Shown one piece after another: positions 8,951 through 17,670 of a stretch of DNA of 64,000 nucleotides. The notes below the pieces were generated by a model that was not told where the DNA came from, did not search any database, and saw only the letters and a list, made by a program, of their open reading frames with translations. Source of the DNA: Arthrobacter sunyaminii (GTDB lineage Bacteria > Actinomycetota > Actinomycetes > Actinomycetales > Micrococcaceae); assembly GCF_018866305.1 (NCBI RefSeq), contig NZ_CP076456.1:992001-1056000 (forward strand). Reading direction: 5' to 3'. The position numbers and the translations under genes were made by a program. Numbering within the stretch: position 1 is the first letter of the stretch; each line of letters starts with the position of its first letter.

Positions 8951-10624
8951 ATGACAGACGCAGCGAACCCCACTCCCGCCGGCAGCAAAGGCAGCGACGC
9001 CGTGCAGCAGCACCTGACCACCCGCCAGGGACATCCGGTCTACGACAACCAGAACACCCGCACCGTGGGCGCCCGCGGTCCGGCCACGCTGGAGAACTAC
9101 CAGCTCCTGGAAAAGATCAGCCACTTTGACCGTGAGCGGATCCCCGAACGCGTGGTGCACGCCCGCGGTTTCGTGGCCTACGGTGAATTCGAGGCGTCGG
9201 GCAAATGGGGCGACGAGCCCATTGCCAAGTACACCCGCGCCAAGCTTTTCTCCGAGCCGGGCAAGAAGACCGACGTCGCCATCCGGTTCTCCTCGGTGAT
9301 CGGCGGCCGTGACTCCTCCGAGGCTGCACGCGACCCGCGCGGCTTTGCGATCAAGTTCTACACCGAAGACGGCAACTGGGACCTGGTCGGCAACAACCTG
9401 GGCGTCTTCTTCATCCGCGACGCCATCAAGTTCCCGGACGTGATCCACTCCCTCAAGCCGGACCCCGTCACCTTCCGTCAGGAACCGGCCCGGATCTTCG
9501 ACTTTATGTCGCAGACACCGGAGTCCATGCACATGCTGGTGAACCTCTTCAGCCCGCGCGGCATCCCCGCGGACTACCGCCACATGCAGGGATTCGGCGT
9601 GAACACCTACCGCTGGGTCAACGCGCAGGGCGAGTCCAAGCTGGTTAAATACCACTGGCTGCCGCAGCAGGGCGTGAAGTCCCTGACCGAGGAAGACGCC
9701 GCGAACATCCAGGCCAATGATCTGGGCCACGCCTCCAAGGACCTGTACGAGGCCATTGAACGCGGGGACTACCCCAAGTGGGATCTGTACGTGCAGCTGA
9801 TGGATGACAATGACCACCCGGAGCTGGACTTCGACCCGCTGGATGACACCAAGACCTGGCCGGAGCAGGACTTTGAGCCCAAGTACGTGGGCACCATGAC
9901 CCTGAACCGCAACGTCACCGACCACCACAACGAAAACGAGCAGATCGCCTTCGGCACCGGCGTGCTGGTGGACGGCCTGGAGTTCTCCGACGACAAGATG
10001 CTGGTGGGCCGTACCTTCAGCTACTCGGACACCCAGCGTTACCGCGTGGGCCCGAACTATCTGCAGCTTCCGGTGAACTCCGCTAAGAACGCACCGGTTG
10101 CCACCAACCAGCGCGGCGGCCAGATGTCCTTCGGTACCGACCTCGCGCCGGGCCAGAACCCGCACGTGAACTACGAGCCGAACATCACCGGCGGGCTGCA
10201 GGAAGCACCGAAGACCGCGCCGTCCGAGCTGGGTCCGGAGCTTGAAGGCCGTCTGATCCGCGCCCGCCTGCCGCGCACCAATGACTACATGCAGGCCGGG
10301 CAGCGCTACCAGCTGATGGAGCAGTGGGAGAAGGATGACCTGGTGGCCAACTTCGTGGCCAACATCGGCGAAGCGATCCGTCCGGTGCAGGAGCGCATGC
10401 TCTGGCACTTCTACATGTGCGATGACGAGCTGGGCGCACGGGTCGGCGAGGGACTTGGCATCAGCCTGGACGAGGTCAAGGATCTCGGCCCGCTGGCCAC
10501 CCAGACCCTCAACGAGGAAGAAACCAACCGGATGAAGAATCTGGGCCACAACGGCCCCCGCAACGTGGAAGGCCTCACCATGACCCACTGCGTGCCCAAC
10601 GAGCACGTGGTCGTCAGCCGCTAA
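8951..10624 (+). CDS. katA: Catalase (monofunctional haem, small-subunit clade)
   Basis: Disproportionates hydrogen peroxide to water and oxygen. 557 residues from the ATG at 8951; an upstream ATG at 8903 would add 16 residues without homology and lacks a better ribosome site. Distal haem His70 lies in [14 protein letters not shown], the catalytic Asn in [16 protein letters not shown] (about 148-149), and the proximal haem Tyr in [14 protein letters not shown]. The long C-terminus (ENITRMKNLG-like end with [11 protein letters not shown]) is typical of actinobacterial KatA/KatE-like enzymes. A strong hairpin follows the stop. The adjacent flavin-type gene on the other strand may share redox control. 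Confidence 0.97.
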   Translation: MTDAANPTPAGSKGSDAVQQHLTTRQGHPVYDNQNTRTVGARGPATLENYQLLEKISHFDRERIPERVVHARGFVAYGEFEASGKWGDEPIAKYTRAKLFSEPGKKTDVAIRFSSVIGGRDSSEAARDPRGFAIKFYTEDGNWDLVGNNLGVFFIRDAIKFPDVIHSLKPDPVTFRQEPARIFDFMSQTPESMHMLVNLFSPRGIPADYRHMQGFGVNTYRWVNAQGESKLVKYHWLPQQGVKSLTEEDAANIQANDLGHASKDLYEAIERGDYPKWDLYVQLMDDNDHPELDFDPLDDTKTWPEQDFEPKYVGTMTLNRNVTDHHNENEQIAFGTGVLVDGLEFSDDKMLVGRTFSYSDTQRYRVGPNYLQLPVNSAKNAPVATNQRGGQMSFGTDLAPGQNPHVNYEPNITGGLQEAPKTAPSELGPELEGRLIRARLPRTNDYMQAGQRYQLMEQWEKDDLVANFVANIGEAIRPVQERMLWHFYMCDDELGARVGEGLGISLDEVKDLGPLATQTLNEEETNRMKNLGHNGPRNVEGLTMTHCVPNEHVVVSR

Positions 10625-10649
10625 CAGTTCGCGCTGCACAGCCTAAAAC

Positions 10650-10705
10650 AAAACGACGACGGCGGAACCCACCTCAGGCGGGGTCCGCCGTCGTTGTTGT
10701 TGTGA
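10650..10705. terminator. Terminator after catalase, probably bidirectional
   Basis: ACGACGGCGGA (10656-10666) pairs with TCCGCCGTCGT (10684-10694), extended by a CCC/GGG pairing inside the stem after one mismatch, and followed by TGTTGTTGTG. It lies between the convergent catalase and Stealth genes and can serve both. Confidence 0.8.
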
Positions 10706-10708
10706 TGC

Positions 10709-12316
10709 CTACTTTTCCCAGGGCGCCTTGATCGGGAAGAACTTCTCGAGGAAGTCCGTGACCCGTTCGGTACGCTCCTGCGCCGGAACCTCCGGGAAGC
10801 TGCCGTCATTGAGACAGAACAAATCCATGTTCCGCTTCGCCAGCAGCTTGTCCATTATTTTCAGGCCCGCGTAGGACGTGGTGTCCACGTACTTCACCTT
10901 GGCGGTTTCCTGCGTGACGGCCCGCCCGGTGAGCAGAGCGTAATAGTGGTACAGCGAGTTGGTGACCGAGATGTTGTCCTTCGCCCGGAACGTGCTCGCC
11001 GCCGTGGCCGCGAACTCGTTCGGGAATTCAGCTTCCATCTCCAGCAGCACGCTCTTGCGCAGTGGTGCGGCGGTGTGTTCCAGGTGCCGGGTGGTGATCC
11101 GGCCAAACCGCTCCCAGAGCAGGCGCCGGTTAACCCGGGCCGCGTTCTCAAAGCCGCTGCGCTCGGGGTCATTGGCACCCAGGCCAATGCGGGTGCTGGC
11201 CTCGATGAACTTGGTGATGCCGCCGGGGGAGAAGAACAGGTCAGGTCCCACCGGGCGGCCGAAGAACATGTCGTCGTTGGAATACAGGAAGTGCTCGGCC
11301 AGGCCGGGAATGTGCTGGAGCTGGGATTCCACGGCCTGCGAGTTGTGGGTCGGCAGGACGGAGGGATCCTTGAAGTGCTCCTCTGCGCGGACAAAGGTCA
11401 CCGACGGGTGGTCGGCCAGCCAATCCGGCCGTTCCGAGTCCGTGGCGATAAAGATGCGGCGGATCCACGGGGCGAACATGTAGACCGAACGCAGAGCGTA
11501 CTTGAGTTCGTTGATCTGGCGGAAACGGGCCTCATGGTCATCGCCTTCGCCGACCACGGCGTCCTTCATCCGGGCGGCACGGGCAGCCTGATATTCGGGG
11601 GAGCTGCCGTCCACCCAGGAGAAAACAAGATCCACATCGAAATCGATATCCGTGGCGTGGTCGGCAAACATGTTCTCGATGGTCGGCCAGGTCAGGCCGT
11701 GCTTTTCCACGGTTCCGCGGACCACCTCATTGGCCGGGAGAGTGCGGCGGGTCAGGGAATTCTCCACCGGGAGCGTGATTTCCGGACCGGTGAGGTCCCA
11801 AAGTTCCAGCTGCACGCCGGCCGAGGGGCCAAAGGTAAGGTTGGTGCCGCTGACGGCCCGGGGCCGGTAGACCCGGATAATCCGGGACTTGTCCGAAGGT
11901 GAGAGCTCGCCGTCGGCAATCAGCAGGGTGCGGGTCTTTTTGGTGTCCACGCTGCGGGAATAGAAGGGTTCTTCCCGGCAGGCTTCCACCATGGCGCGGC
12001 GCAGCTGATCCCGGTGAGCCAGATCCACGGCAATGACCGGGCGCTCGTCGTTCCCGCGCACCAGCAGGTACGCGATGCCGGCGTTCTCCAGGACCTTGCG
12101 GACAAACAACAGGTCCTCAACCATGGCCTGATTGGGTGTCAGCCCGGTGTCCATCAGGGTGAGGCGGCCCTTGACCTCGGCGACGTCGGTCCGATGTTCC
12201 ACCCGCTGAACAACAGCGAGGGACGCGGTTTGGAGATCCTCGCTCTCATGCTCGGGTTCGGGGGTGCCGAAATACACATCGTGTTCTGCTGCTATGTCTG
12301 TAATCGGAACCTCCAA
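10709..12316 (-). CDS. Stealth-family protein (capsular polysaccharide phosphotransferase type)
   Basis: Carries the four Stealth conserved regions in order: CR1 (DVDLVFSWVDGSSPEY), CR2 (RFRQINELKYALRS then RIFIATDSERPDWL), CR3 (THNSQAVESQLQHIPGL then FLYSNDDMFFG) and CR4 (FPNEFAATAASTFRAKDN). Such proteins transfer hexose- or aminosugar-1-phosphate from nucleotide sugars to make phosphate-linked polysaccharides. The start is uncertain: GGAGG at about 12309-12313 is followed at proper spacing only by an in-frame ATT. I use the TTG at 12316; GTG at 12277 and ATG at 12154 are alternatives. The frame runs open farther but would collide with the divergent lipoprotein gene. Confidence 0.88.
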   Translation of the reverse strand: MEVPITDIAAEHDVYFGTPEPEHESEDLQTASLAVVQRVEHRTDVAEVKGRLTLMDTGLTPNQAMVEDLLFVRKVLENAGIAYLLVRGNDERPVIAVDLAHRDQLRRAMVEACREEPFYSRSVDTKKTRTLLIADGELSPSDKSRIIRVYRPRAVSGTNLTFGPSAGVQLELWDLTGPEITLPVENSLTRRTLPANEVVRGTVEKHGLTWPTIENMFADHATDIDFDVDLVFSWVDGSSPEYQAARAARMKDAVVGEGDDHEARFRQINELKYALRSVYMFAPWIRRIFIATDSERPDWLADHPSVTFVRAEEHFKDPSVLPTHNSQAVESQLQHIPGLAEHFLYSNDDMFFGRPVGPDLFFSPGGITKFIEASTRIGLGANDPERSGFENAARVNRRLLWERFGRITTRHLEHTAAPLRKSVLLEMEAEFPNEFAATAASTFRAKDNISVTNSLYHYYALLTGRAVTQETAKVKYVDTTSYAGLKIMDKLLAKRNMDLFCLNDGSFPEVPAQERTERVTDFLEKFFPIKAPWEK

Positions 12317-12512
12317 TAAGTTTCGAGTGCGGGGTCGGAGGCCGCGGCGAATGTGCGGGCGCGGCTCGTGCGGCTCTGCACATAGGTGTACTGCTGGCTT
12401 GCGGGGTGCGCACCGGATAAGCCGGACGCGTCCCGAATAGGCCTGATGCTCTGGGCGCGGGTGCCGCTGCTGAGTAGCATTGAGTGCTAGCGCGGACATC
12501 TCGGGAGCTGAT

Positions 12513-13160
12513 GTGAGATACCGTAACACCACGCTGGCGGCGGCAACGCTGCTTGTGCTCAGTATGTCATCCTGTGCCCCTTCCACGGACACCGGGGAGC
12601 CTTCGGGCGCCGCGGGCACCTGGCCCTCTTACACCCTGCCGGACGGGTCGCTCTCCTTTGAGCACCGCCCCGACTGGACGGTGGAAGAAGTTCAGTCGCT
12701 GGCCAATGATCCGGCCGGCGGCGTTTCGGTCCAAGTGAACGACGCCGGGGGAGACCTTATCGCCCAGCTGGACACCGGGATTATCACCGGTTTGGTGTGC
12801 GACGATCCCGATGAGGCCGCGCAGTACGTGGAATATGACTCCGAGCCGATGCCCGAGCTGGATTCGGCTCAGGGCACCGATCAGCGGTTTGTTTATCGCT
12901 CGGTGGCCTTCTCCACTCCGGAGCGGGGTGAGCCGGTGGCGACCTATGCGGTAATCAGCGAACTCGGTGACCGCGGCCAGTGCGGGCTTTTCGATTTCTT
13001 TACCTTTACGGAATCCAGCGGCGGCCGTTTTGCCGGCAGATATTCGGGGGAGGATACGGTGCCCGGCCAGTCTTATTTGGACGGTGCGGCCGCCTATGAA
13101 GACAGTGCTGAATTCCGTGATGTGAAGCGGATGCTGGTGTCGTTGCGGGACAAGGACTGA
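12513..13160 (+). CDS. Putative lipoprotein of unknown function
   Basis: 215 residues from a GTG at 12513 with GGGAGC upstream; a TTG at 12480 is possible but has no ribosome site. The N-terminus RYRNTTLAAATLLVLSMSSC is a lipoprotein signal peptide with a weak lipobox ending in Cys near residue 21, followed by a Ser/Thr/Gly linker. The mature part has a domain with SLSFEHRPDWTVEEV and two later Cys (LVCDD, GQCGLF) that may form a disulfide. I do not recognise the family. Divergent from the Stealth gene and upstream of the DUF6318 locus. Confidence 0.7.
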   Translation: MRYRNTTLAAATLLVLSMSSCAPSTDTGEPSGAAGTWPSYTLPDGSLSFEHRPDWTVEEVQSLANDPAGGVSVQVNDAGGDLIAQLDTGIITGLVCDDPDEAAQYVEYDSEPMPELDSAQGTDQRFVYRSVAFSTPERGEPVATYAVISELGDRGQCGLFDFFTFTESSGGRFAGRYSGEDTVPGQSYLDGAAAYEDSAEFRDVKRMLVSLRDKD

Positions 13161-13208
13161 TCTTCGGCCGACCGGGACTGGAATAGGCGGTTTTCGGTTT
13201 TCTCTGGC

Positions 13209-13290
13209 GTGCTGTGGATAACTCCGTATGCTGTGGCGCAGCCACGTACTCTTGGCGTCACGTCCAGTCCCGCACCATTTCTGCCCTGGG
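13209..13290 (+). repeat. 82-bp upstream block, copy A
   Basis: This stretch before the first DUF6318 gene aligns without gaps to 15265-15346 before the second, with about 14 mismatches by hand count. Shared landmarks are TGTGGATAA, GCCACGTACT, TCACGTCCAG and CACCATTTCT. The block probably carries the common promoter or leader and gives homology for recombination. Confidence 0.8.
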
Positions 13291-13300
13291 GGTATTTTCG

Positions 13301-13987
13301 ATGTTCCGCACTCGCGCGCTTTCTGCCATACCCATTTCTGCCCGTATGAGTGCTGCCGCGGTGGCAGCTGTCCTGGTGTTGGGCGGCTGTTCCGGTTCGG
13401 GGGAGCCTGAGGCTGAAGCTGCGGAGAATCGCTCTTCCAGCGCTTCGCCGAGCGGGAGCGCCAGTGCGAGCGAGACCGCCACTCAGACGGCGACGCCGAC
13501 ACCAACGCCTACTGCCGCTTACAAGCCAGCGACCGCTGAGGGACCTGCGGAGAATGTGCCGTTGCCCGTGATGCCGGAGTTGGCGAAGGAGAAGTCCAAG
13601 GAAGGCCTTGAGGCTTTCGCCGAGTACTGGTACTCACTGATTAATTACGGTTACGAAACCGGTGACGCCGAGCCGGTACGAGCAATAAGTTCATCTCCTT
13701 GTTCGGTCTGCGATGTGTACTACGAGACCGTGGATCTAGGGTTCAAAAACCAAGATTGGATGGCGGGCTCCTTGGTCAAGGTAAGAGATGTCCATTCAGA
13801 TTTTATCCTGACACCCGAGGGTTACTATCAAGTTCTAATACAAATAACTCAAAAGGACCTAGAGTATTACGGACCTAACGGGGTTGATTATGGACCGATG
13901 GATGGTCTCCAATCGCCTATAGCGCAACTGATTGAAGCATCATATGACGGTACATCTTGGCGTGCTGTGCGAGTCGAAAACATTTGA
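13301..13987 (+). CDS. DUF6318-family lipoprotein, copy 1
   Basis: 228 residues from the ATG at 13301 with GGGGG upstream. Signal peptide with lipobox VLGGC, a long Ser/Thr/Ala/Pro linker (about residues 35-75), then the family core ENVPLPVMPELAKEKSKEGL, AEYWYSLINYGYETGD, a CSVC motif and DWMAGSLVKV. Lipid-anchored and exposed outside the membrane; molecular role unknown. Base composition changes sharply near 13,680: the N-terminal half is GC-rich like the chromosome, while the C-terminal third is AT-rich. It is followed after one base by a secreted PKD-like gene, so the two are probably translated together. Confidence 0.82.
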   Translation: MFRTRALSAIPISARMSAAAVAAVLVLGGCSGSGEPEAEAAENRSSSASPSGSASASETATQTATPTPTPTAAYKPATAEGPAENVPLPVMPELAKEKSKEGLEAFAEYWYSLINYGYETGDAEPVRAISSSPCSVCDVYYETVDLGFKNQDWMAGSLVKVRDVHSDFILTPEGYYQVLIQITQKDLEYYGPNGVDYGPMDGLQSPIAQLIEASYDGTSWRAVRVENI

Positions 13988-13988
13988 A

Positions 13989-14882
13989 ATGAACTCACTA
14001 TCTAGCATGCTCAGACGTGCATGTATTGCGGTGCTTTGTTTCGTTTTTCTCATTTGTTGGAGCTCTCCAACCTTGGCTGAATCCGGCAAGGGAAACATGG
14101 GAAAAGGAGGAGTTACAGGTACCTGGACCAAGCATGAGGATAGTGGTGTTTGGACGTCGGCAGAGGTCGGGCTTGCTGCGGACATAAATGGGTACTATTT
14201 TGAGCTGGAATGTTTTGATGAGGGCATCGGATATATCGACTGCCTCCCGGGTCTGGAGGGCAAATGTACTCTCGGTCCAGATGGGCGCTCGGTTTGGTGG
14301 TATTCAGGACTTCTTGGAACGCCAATGACCGATTGGCAACGTCTGGATGGCGGGCCATGGTGTGTATATTCTGTTAATCCATACGTCATAGAAGAAATCG
14401 AGGGAAGGATTGCAACTGAATTTCAGGAGCGACCCATTGCTTCGAGCGTGTTTGAAACTCAGCCAAACCCTCACAGCTTAGTCGGCATGGAAAACAACAT
14501 GTATCTCAATGCTGAGGAGCAGACCTTCGATATGACGCTTCTGGAGCAAGATATTCGTATAGTTGCCACGCCTACTGAATTCGAATGGCGATATGGCGAT
14601 GGCACCTCATATGGTCCGGTCTCATTCAGCGGTACCCCTCTCCCGCCAGAGAGGCTAGGCGAACCGACGGCCACGAGCCATGCTTATTCAGATCCAGGAG
14701 ACTACCAAATTAGTGTAATCGTTTACTATTCGGGGACCTATTCCATCAACGGTGGTCCCATGATTCCAATAGATGGACGGGCTCAGGTGGAGAGTAATTC
14801 TCAAACGCTGCGTGTTTGGAAATCTGAGTCACAGAACGTTGCTGACGATTGCCTCGTAAATCCCGCCGGTTTCGGCTGCTAG
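13989..14882 (+). CDS. Secreted PKD-like domain protein
   Basis: 297 residues from the ATG at 13989, one base after the DUF6318 stop. A signal peptide (SLSSMLRRACIAVLCFVFL, then SPTLAES) indicates export. The middle part has paired Cys (ELECFDEGIGYIDCLPG, EGKCTL, GPWCVYS). The C-terminal part (FEWRYGDGTSYG, then HAYSDPGDYQISVIVYY) has the WxxGDG and GxYxVxVxV pattern of PKD/Ig-like folds. AT-rich relative to its surroundings. Similar secreted proteins occur beside DUF6318 genes in Arthrobacter. Function unknown; surface adhesion or an exported effector are possible. Confidence 0.75.
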   Translation: MNSLSSMLRRACIAVLCFVFLICWSSPTLAESGKGNMGKGGVTGTWTKHEDSGVWTSAEVGLAADINGYYFELECFDEGIGYIDCLPGLEGKCTLGPDGRSVWWYSGLLGTPMTDWQRLDGGPWCVYSVNPYVIEEIEGRIATEFQERPIASSVFETQPNPHSLVGMENNMYLNAEEQTFDMTLLEQDIRIVATPTEFEWRYGDGTSYGPVSFSGTPLPPERLGEPTATSHAYSDPGDYQISVIVYYSGTYSINGGPMIPIDGRAQVESNSQTLRVWKSESQNVADDCLVNPAGFGC

Positions 14883-15229
14883 CCTCTGTCCAACAGCAGG
14901 TAGATGGACGCGCGATTAGTGGAACAAATTGCGTCGTCTGCGCAAAGGTGAACAGCATTTTGGGGAATGGTTATGCAGATCAAGATTGGATCGTTGGCGG
15001 AAAAGTGGAGGTTGTGCAGGCACATTCCGAATATTCCGTAACAAGGGGAGGCTTCTATCAAGTCCTTATCAACATCAGGCAGGACGCTTATGAGTTTAGG
15101 AGACCCAACATGCACCGGTACCTAGCTGAAGAGGGTTTGAAGTCCGGCACTGTACAGATGATAGAAGCCACTTATGCCGAAGGTGAATGGTTTGCAAACG
15201 ATGCTGTGACCCTGAAGCGACCTGAGTGA
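14883..15229 (+). pseudogene. Orphan C-terminal module of a DUF6318 protein
   Basis: From about 14906 the frame encodes RAISGTNCVVC, GYADQDWIVGGKVEVV, GGFYQVLINI and MIEATYAEGEWF, collinear with the C-terminal third of the two full DUF6318 proteins, including the CxxC and DQDW landmarks. The signal peptide, lipobox, linker and ENVPLP core are missing, and the 82-bp block is absent. An ATG at 14849 opens the frame but its first codons overlap the end of the PKD gene and are not homologous. Best read as a displaced cassette or decayed gene; expression would depend on readthrough or recombination. Confidence 0.75.
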
Positions 15230-15264
15230 TGGAAAGCCCGATAGTAGCTTTGATTTGCGCAAAT

Positions 15265-15346
15265 GTGTTGTGGATAAGTCCCTACGCTGTGGGTGAGCCA
15301 CGTACTGTGGGCATCACGTCCAGCCCGGCACCATTTCTTCCCTGCG
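15265..15346 (+). repeat. 82-bp upstream block, copy B
   Basis: Gap-free counterpart of 13209-13290 (about 68 of 82 bases identical by eye), placed 25 bases before the second DUF6318 start. Conserved position and length suggest a shared promoter and leader. Confidence 0.8.
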
Positions 15347-15370
15347 AAAGAATCCTCTGAGGGTAATCGT

Positions 15371-16057
15371 ATGTTTCTCACCAAACTGCACTTGTCTGTG
15401 TCACCCGCCCGATTAGCAGCATTCGGCCTGGTTGTTCTCCTTTTCGTTAGCGGCTGTTCAGGCTCTGACTCAAGCCTCGGCGCACCGAGCAGTAGCGCGA
15501 GTGCGCGCAACTGGAGCACGGCTGAATCATCCCCCACCCCAACTCCCGCGATCTCACGAGCCGCCACATCGGCACGGCCATCCGAGAACGTTCCTCTGCC
15601 GGTACTACCGGAACTAGCCGAACAGCAGTCAAAGGAAGGCCTGCTGGCGTTTACCGAATACTGGTATGCCTTGGCGACCTATGCGTTCGAAACAGGTGAC
15701 CTTTCGCCGCTGCAGGAAGTGAGCGGTCCGGACTGCGCAATCTGTTCCCGCCTTTACGAGATGGTTGAGCTGGGTTATGAGGACCAGGATTGGATTGTCG
15801 GGGGTAACTTCACGGTGGGTTCGACACAGTCTGCATATGTATTAACCAGCAAAGATGTCTACCAGGTTCTGGCCATTGTTAGTCAGTTTCACATCCAATA
15901 TCGCGGACCGGACAACCATCTATACGAAATAGAAGAGGGGTGGACAGACACACATATGCTCGAAGCGTCCTACGCTGACGGCAAATGGACTGCCCAGGAT
16001 GTCGTTTGGTTTAAGGCTGCCGGCTCCGAGGCTCCTGTTCTGGGGAACACCGGCTAG
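15371..16057 (+). CDS. DUF6318-family lipoprotein, copy 2
   Basis: 228 residues from the ATG at 15371. Signal peptide LAAFGLVVLLFVSGC with a good lipobox (VSGC), a Ser-rich linker, then ENVPLPVLPELAEQQSKEGL, TEYWYALATYAFETGD, a CAIC motif and DQDWIVGG. N-terminal core strongly resembles copy 1 while the C-terminal third diverges. Unlike copy 1 it has no PKD gene behind it. Its TAG stop interlocks with that of the convergent MSMEG_6728-type gene (CTAG at 16054-16057). Confidence 0.82.
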   Translation: MFLTKLHLSVSPARLAAFGLVVLLFVSGCSGSDSSLGAPSSSASARNWSTAESSPTPTPAISRAATSARPSENVPLPVLPELAEQQSKEGLLAFTEYWYALATYAFETGDLSPLQEVSGPDCAICSRLYEMVELGYEDQDWIVGGNFTVGSTQSAYVLTSKDVYQVLAIVSQFHIQYRGPDNHLYEIEEGWTDTHMLEASYADGKWTAQDVVWFKAAGSEAPVLGNTG

Positions 16058-16851
16058 CCAAGAGCAGCAGGGCGAGGAACCCTGAATAACGTTCGAGGAT
16101 CCTGCAGCAGCGCCGGGTAAGCAAAAGCCGCACGGGGAATGGTCCCGGAAATCGTCACGCTCCGCTTCGCGGTGTCGTTGGTCAGCGACACCGGCCCCAC
16201 CGTGCCGACACCCAGGACAGCACGGTCGGCACCCGGCAGGACGACGTCGTCGCCGTCCTCCATGTCCTCCAAAAACCGCACTAGCTGGCGGGCCCGTTTT
16301 CCCGTGATTGGTGTGCCTTTTCCATTCAGCATCGGCAGCTCGATCACCGGATCTCCACTCGCCTTGTCCACTTTGGGTCGGGCAACCCACACGGCGTCGC
16401 CGGCAGGTTCGGACGGAAGTGCAGGGTGCTCGGGCTCGGGCCACACATAGGGCAACCCTGCGCGGGTGTCCGGAAAGAGAGGGGCGTAGAAGTCTGGTGA
16501 TTTAGTGATCAGGTTGGAGCGGTGGCTCTCGTGCAGGGCGGGGTCGCCAAACCAAGGAGGAAGCACGACGTCGTCATCCGCAGCCTCCGGCGCGAATTCC
16601 AGGATCTGCTCGTAGACGGTGTCGGCGTGCCCCCGCGACGTCCATTCATTGGTCATCGCCAGCCCGTAGGCGGTCAGTGCCGGGATGTAGCCCATCCACA
16701 TCCGCATGGCCGGATGACTCTGCCAGCCGTAGTCCGGAATGACGAGGGCGCGCAGGACCTGCAGAGTTTCCACGCGCTGTTTGCCCAGACGCGCCTGGTC
16801 AAGGACCGCGGCGCTGCGGCTGAAGCTGTCATAGGGAAGAAACGTCTGCAC
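16054..16851 (-). CDS. MSMEG_6728-family protein
   Basis: 265 residues from a GTG at 16851. The N-terminal half carries the family signature: MQTFLPYDSF, DQARLGKQRVETLQVLRAL, GWQSHPAMRMW, HESHRSNLITKSPDFYAP and LFPDTRAGLPYVWP. Proteins with this start are distantly like small pyrimidine-dimer glycosylase-type proteins, but the activity is not established. The C-terminal 100 residues form a separate part with GKRARQLVRFLEDMEDGDDVVLPG. A CACACT box six bases upstream suggests a leaderless message. The GNAT gene lies 12 bp upstream on the same strand. Confidence 0.8.
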   Translation of the reverse strand: MQTFLPYDSFSRSAAVLDQARLGKQRVETLQVLRALVIPDYGWQSHPAMRMWMGYIPALTAYGLAMTNEWTSRGHADTVYEQILEFAPEAADDDVVLPPWFGDPALHESHRSNLITKSPDFYAPLFPDTRAGLPYVWPEPEHPALPSEPAGDAVWVARPKVDKASGDPVIELPMLNGKGTPITGKRARQLVRFLEDMEDGDDVVLPGADRAVLGVGTVGPVSLTNDTAKRSVTISGTIPRAAFAYPALLQDPRTLFRVPRPAALG

Positions 16852-16863
16852 GGACCCAGTGTG

Positions 16864-17415
16864 TCATCCGTCGTTGGGGGAGAGGGGCAGGGCAAGGATG
16901 AAGTCGCGGAACACGTGTCCGCCGACCGTAAAGTTCCGTCGGCCAACCTCGCTGAACCCCGATTTGCGGTAAAACGCCTGGGCACGCAGGTTGAGGTCAT
17001 TCACACCCAGCCACAAGACCCGGCATCCGGACGCGACGGCGGTGTCCACGGCTGCCTGCATCAGCGCGGCAGCAGCCCCGGTGCCGTGGGCGGCGGGATG
17101 AACGTAGCACTTGGACAGCTCCGCAGCCGGAGCGGGCAGATGCCGCAGGGCTTCGGCAACCTCCGGGTCACTGGGTGAAGAGAACACCAGCAGCGCGTAG
17201 CCAATCAGGTTGCCGTCCTGTCTGGCGGCCAGGATCTGTTTCGAGTCGTCGGCGAGATACTGCGCGAAAGCATCTTCGGACAGGTGCTCGGCAACGAACG
17301 CTGCGCTGTCGGCTGCGGTCACCTGCGGCGGACAGGCGAGGGGGAAGGTCAGTGCAGCGAGAGCTGCCAATTCCTGCGCATCAGATTCAGCTGCTGAAGT
17401 AACGGAAACGGTCAC
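16864..17415 (-). CDS. GNAT-family N-acetyltransferase
   Basis: 183 residues from a GTG at 17415. The acetyl-CoA site is seen as KCYVHPAAHGTGAAAALMQAAV (motif A, V-x-P-x-x-x-G-T-G), followed by LGVNDLNLRAQAFYRKSGF, the motif B segment. The acceptor is unknown. TAAGCT (17422-17427) ends six bases before the start, pointing to leaderless transcription. The neighbouring MSMEG_6728-type gene is probably co-transcribed. Confidence 0.85.
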   Translation of the reverse strand: MTVSVTSAAESDAQELAALAALTFPLACPPQVTAADSAAFVAEHLSEDAFAQYLADDSKQILAARQDGNLIGYALLVFSSPSDPEVAEALRHLPAPAAELSKCYVHPAAHGTGAAAALMQAAVDTAVASGCRVLWLGVNDLNLRAQAFYRKSGFSEVGRRNFTVGGHVFRDFILALPLSPNDG

Positions 17416-17443
17416 GAATCCAGCTTAGGCATGAGAAAGCGCA

Positions 17444-17640
17444 GTCCTTCGTGCAGATCTTGGGCTTTGCGAATATCCTTCGTGCACATCACGGGCTTAA
17501 ATGGACGTTTTTGGGGAGTTTGGGCCCGGTATCTGCACGAAGGATTGGATGGATGCGGGTTTGGGCCCGGTATGTGCACGAAGGATTGGAAGGAGGCGGG
17601 TTTGGGCCCGGCATCTGCACGAAGGATGCCCGGCAGGTCC
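17444..17640. repeat. 41-bp tandem repeats with inverted copies of the core
   Basis: Three direct units start at 17519, 17560 and 17601 (period 41), each beginning TTTGGGCCCGG and holding the core TGCACGAAGGAT (17534, 17575, 17616). Two inverted cores precede them: GTCCTTCGTGCA at 17444-17455 (one mismatch) and ATCCTTCGTGCA at 17475-17486 (perfect). The third unit is truncated. Inverted and direct cores can pair over 12 bp. The block fills the 255-bp space between the GNAT and DUF1684 genes. No coding function is apparent. Confidence 0.85.
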
Positions 17641-17670
17641 TCATGCGCTGGCGGCAAAAGGATCCCGGAG

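Noticed and set aside
8789..10639. Long minus-strand frame continuing the split-barrel gene across the catalase gene
   Set aside because: It is antisense to a clear catalase, has low-complexity shadow composition, and the real protein begins at the ATG at 8788.
12567..13505. Minus-strand gene opposite the lipoproteins
   Set aside because: Antisense to two lipoprotein genes with signal peptides and ribosome sites; no recognisable domain.
17444..17640. CRISPR array
   Set aside because: Repeats are near-contiguous 41-bp tandem units with no unique spacers, with inverted copies and no cas genes nearby.
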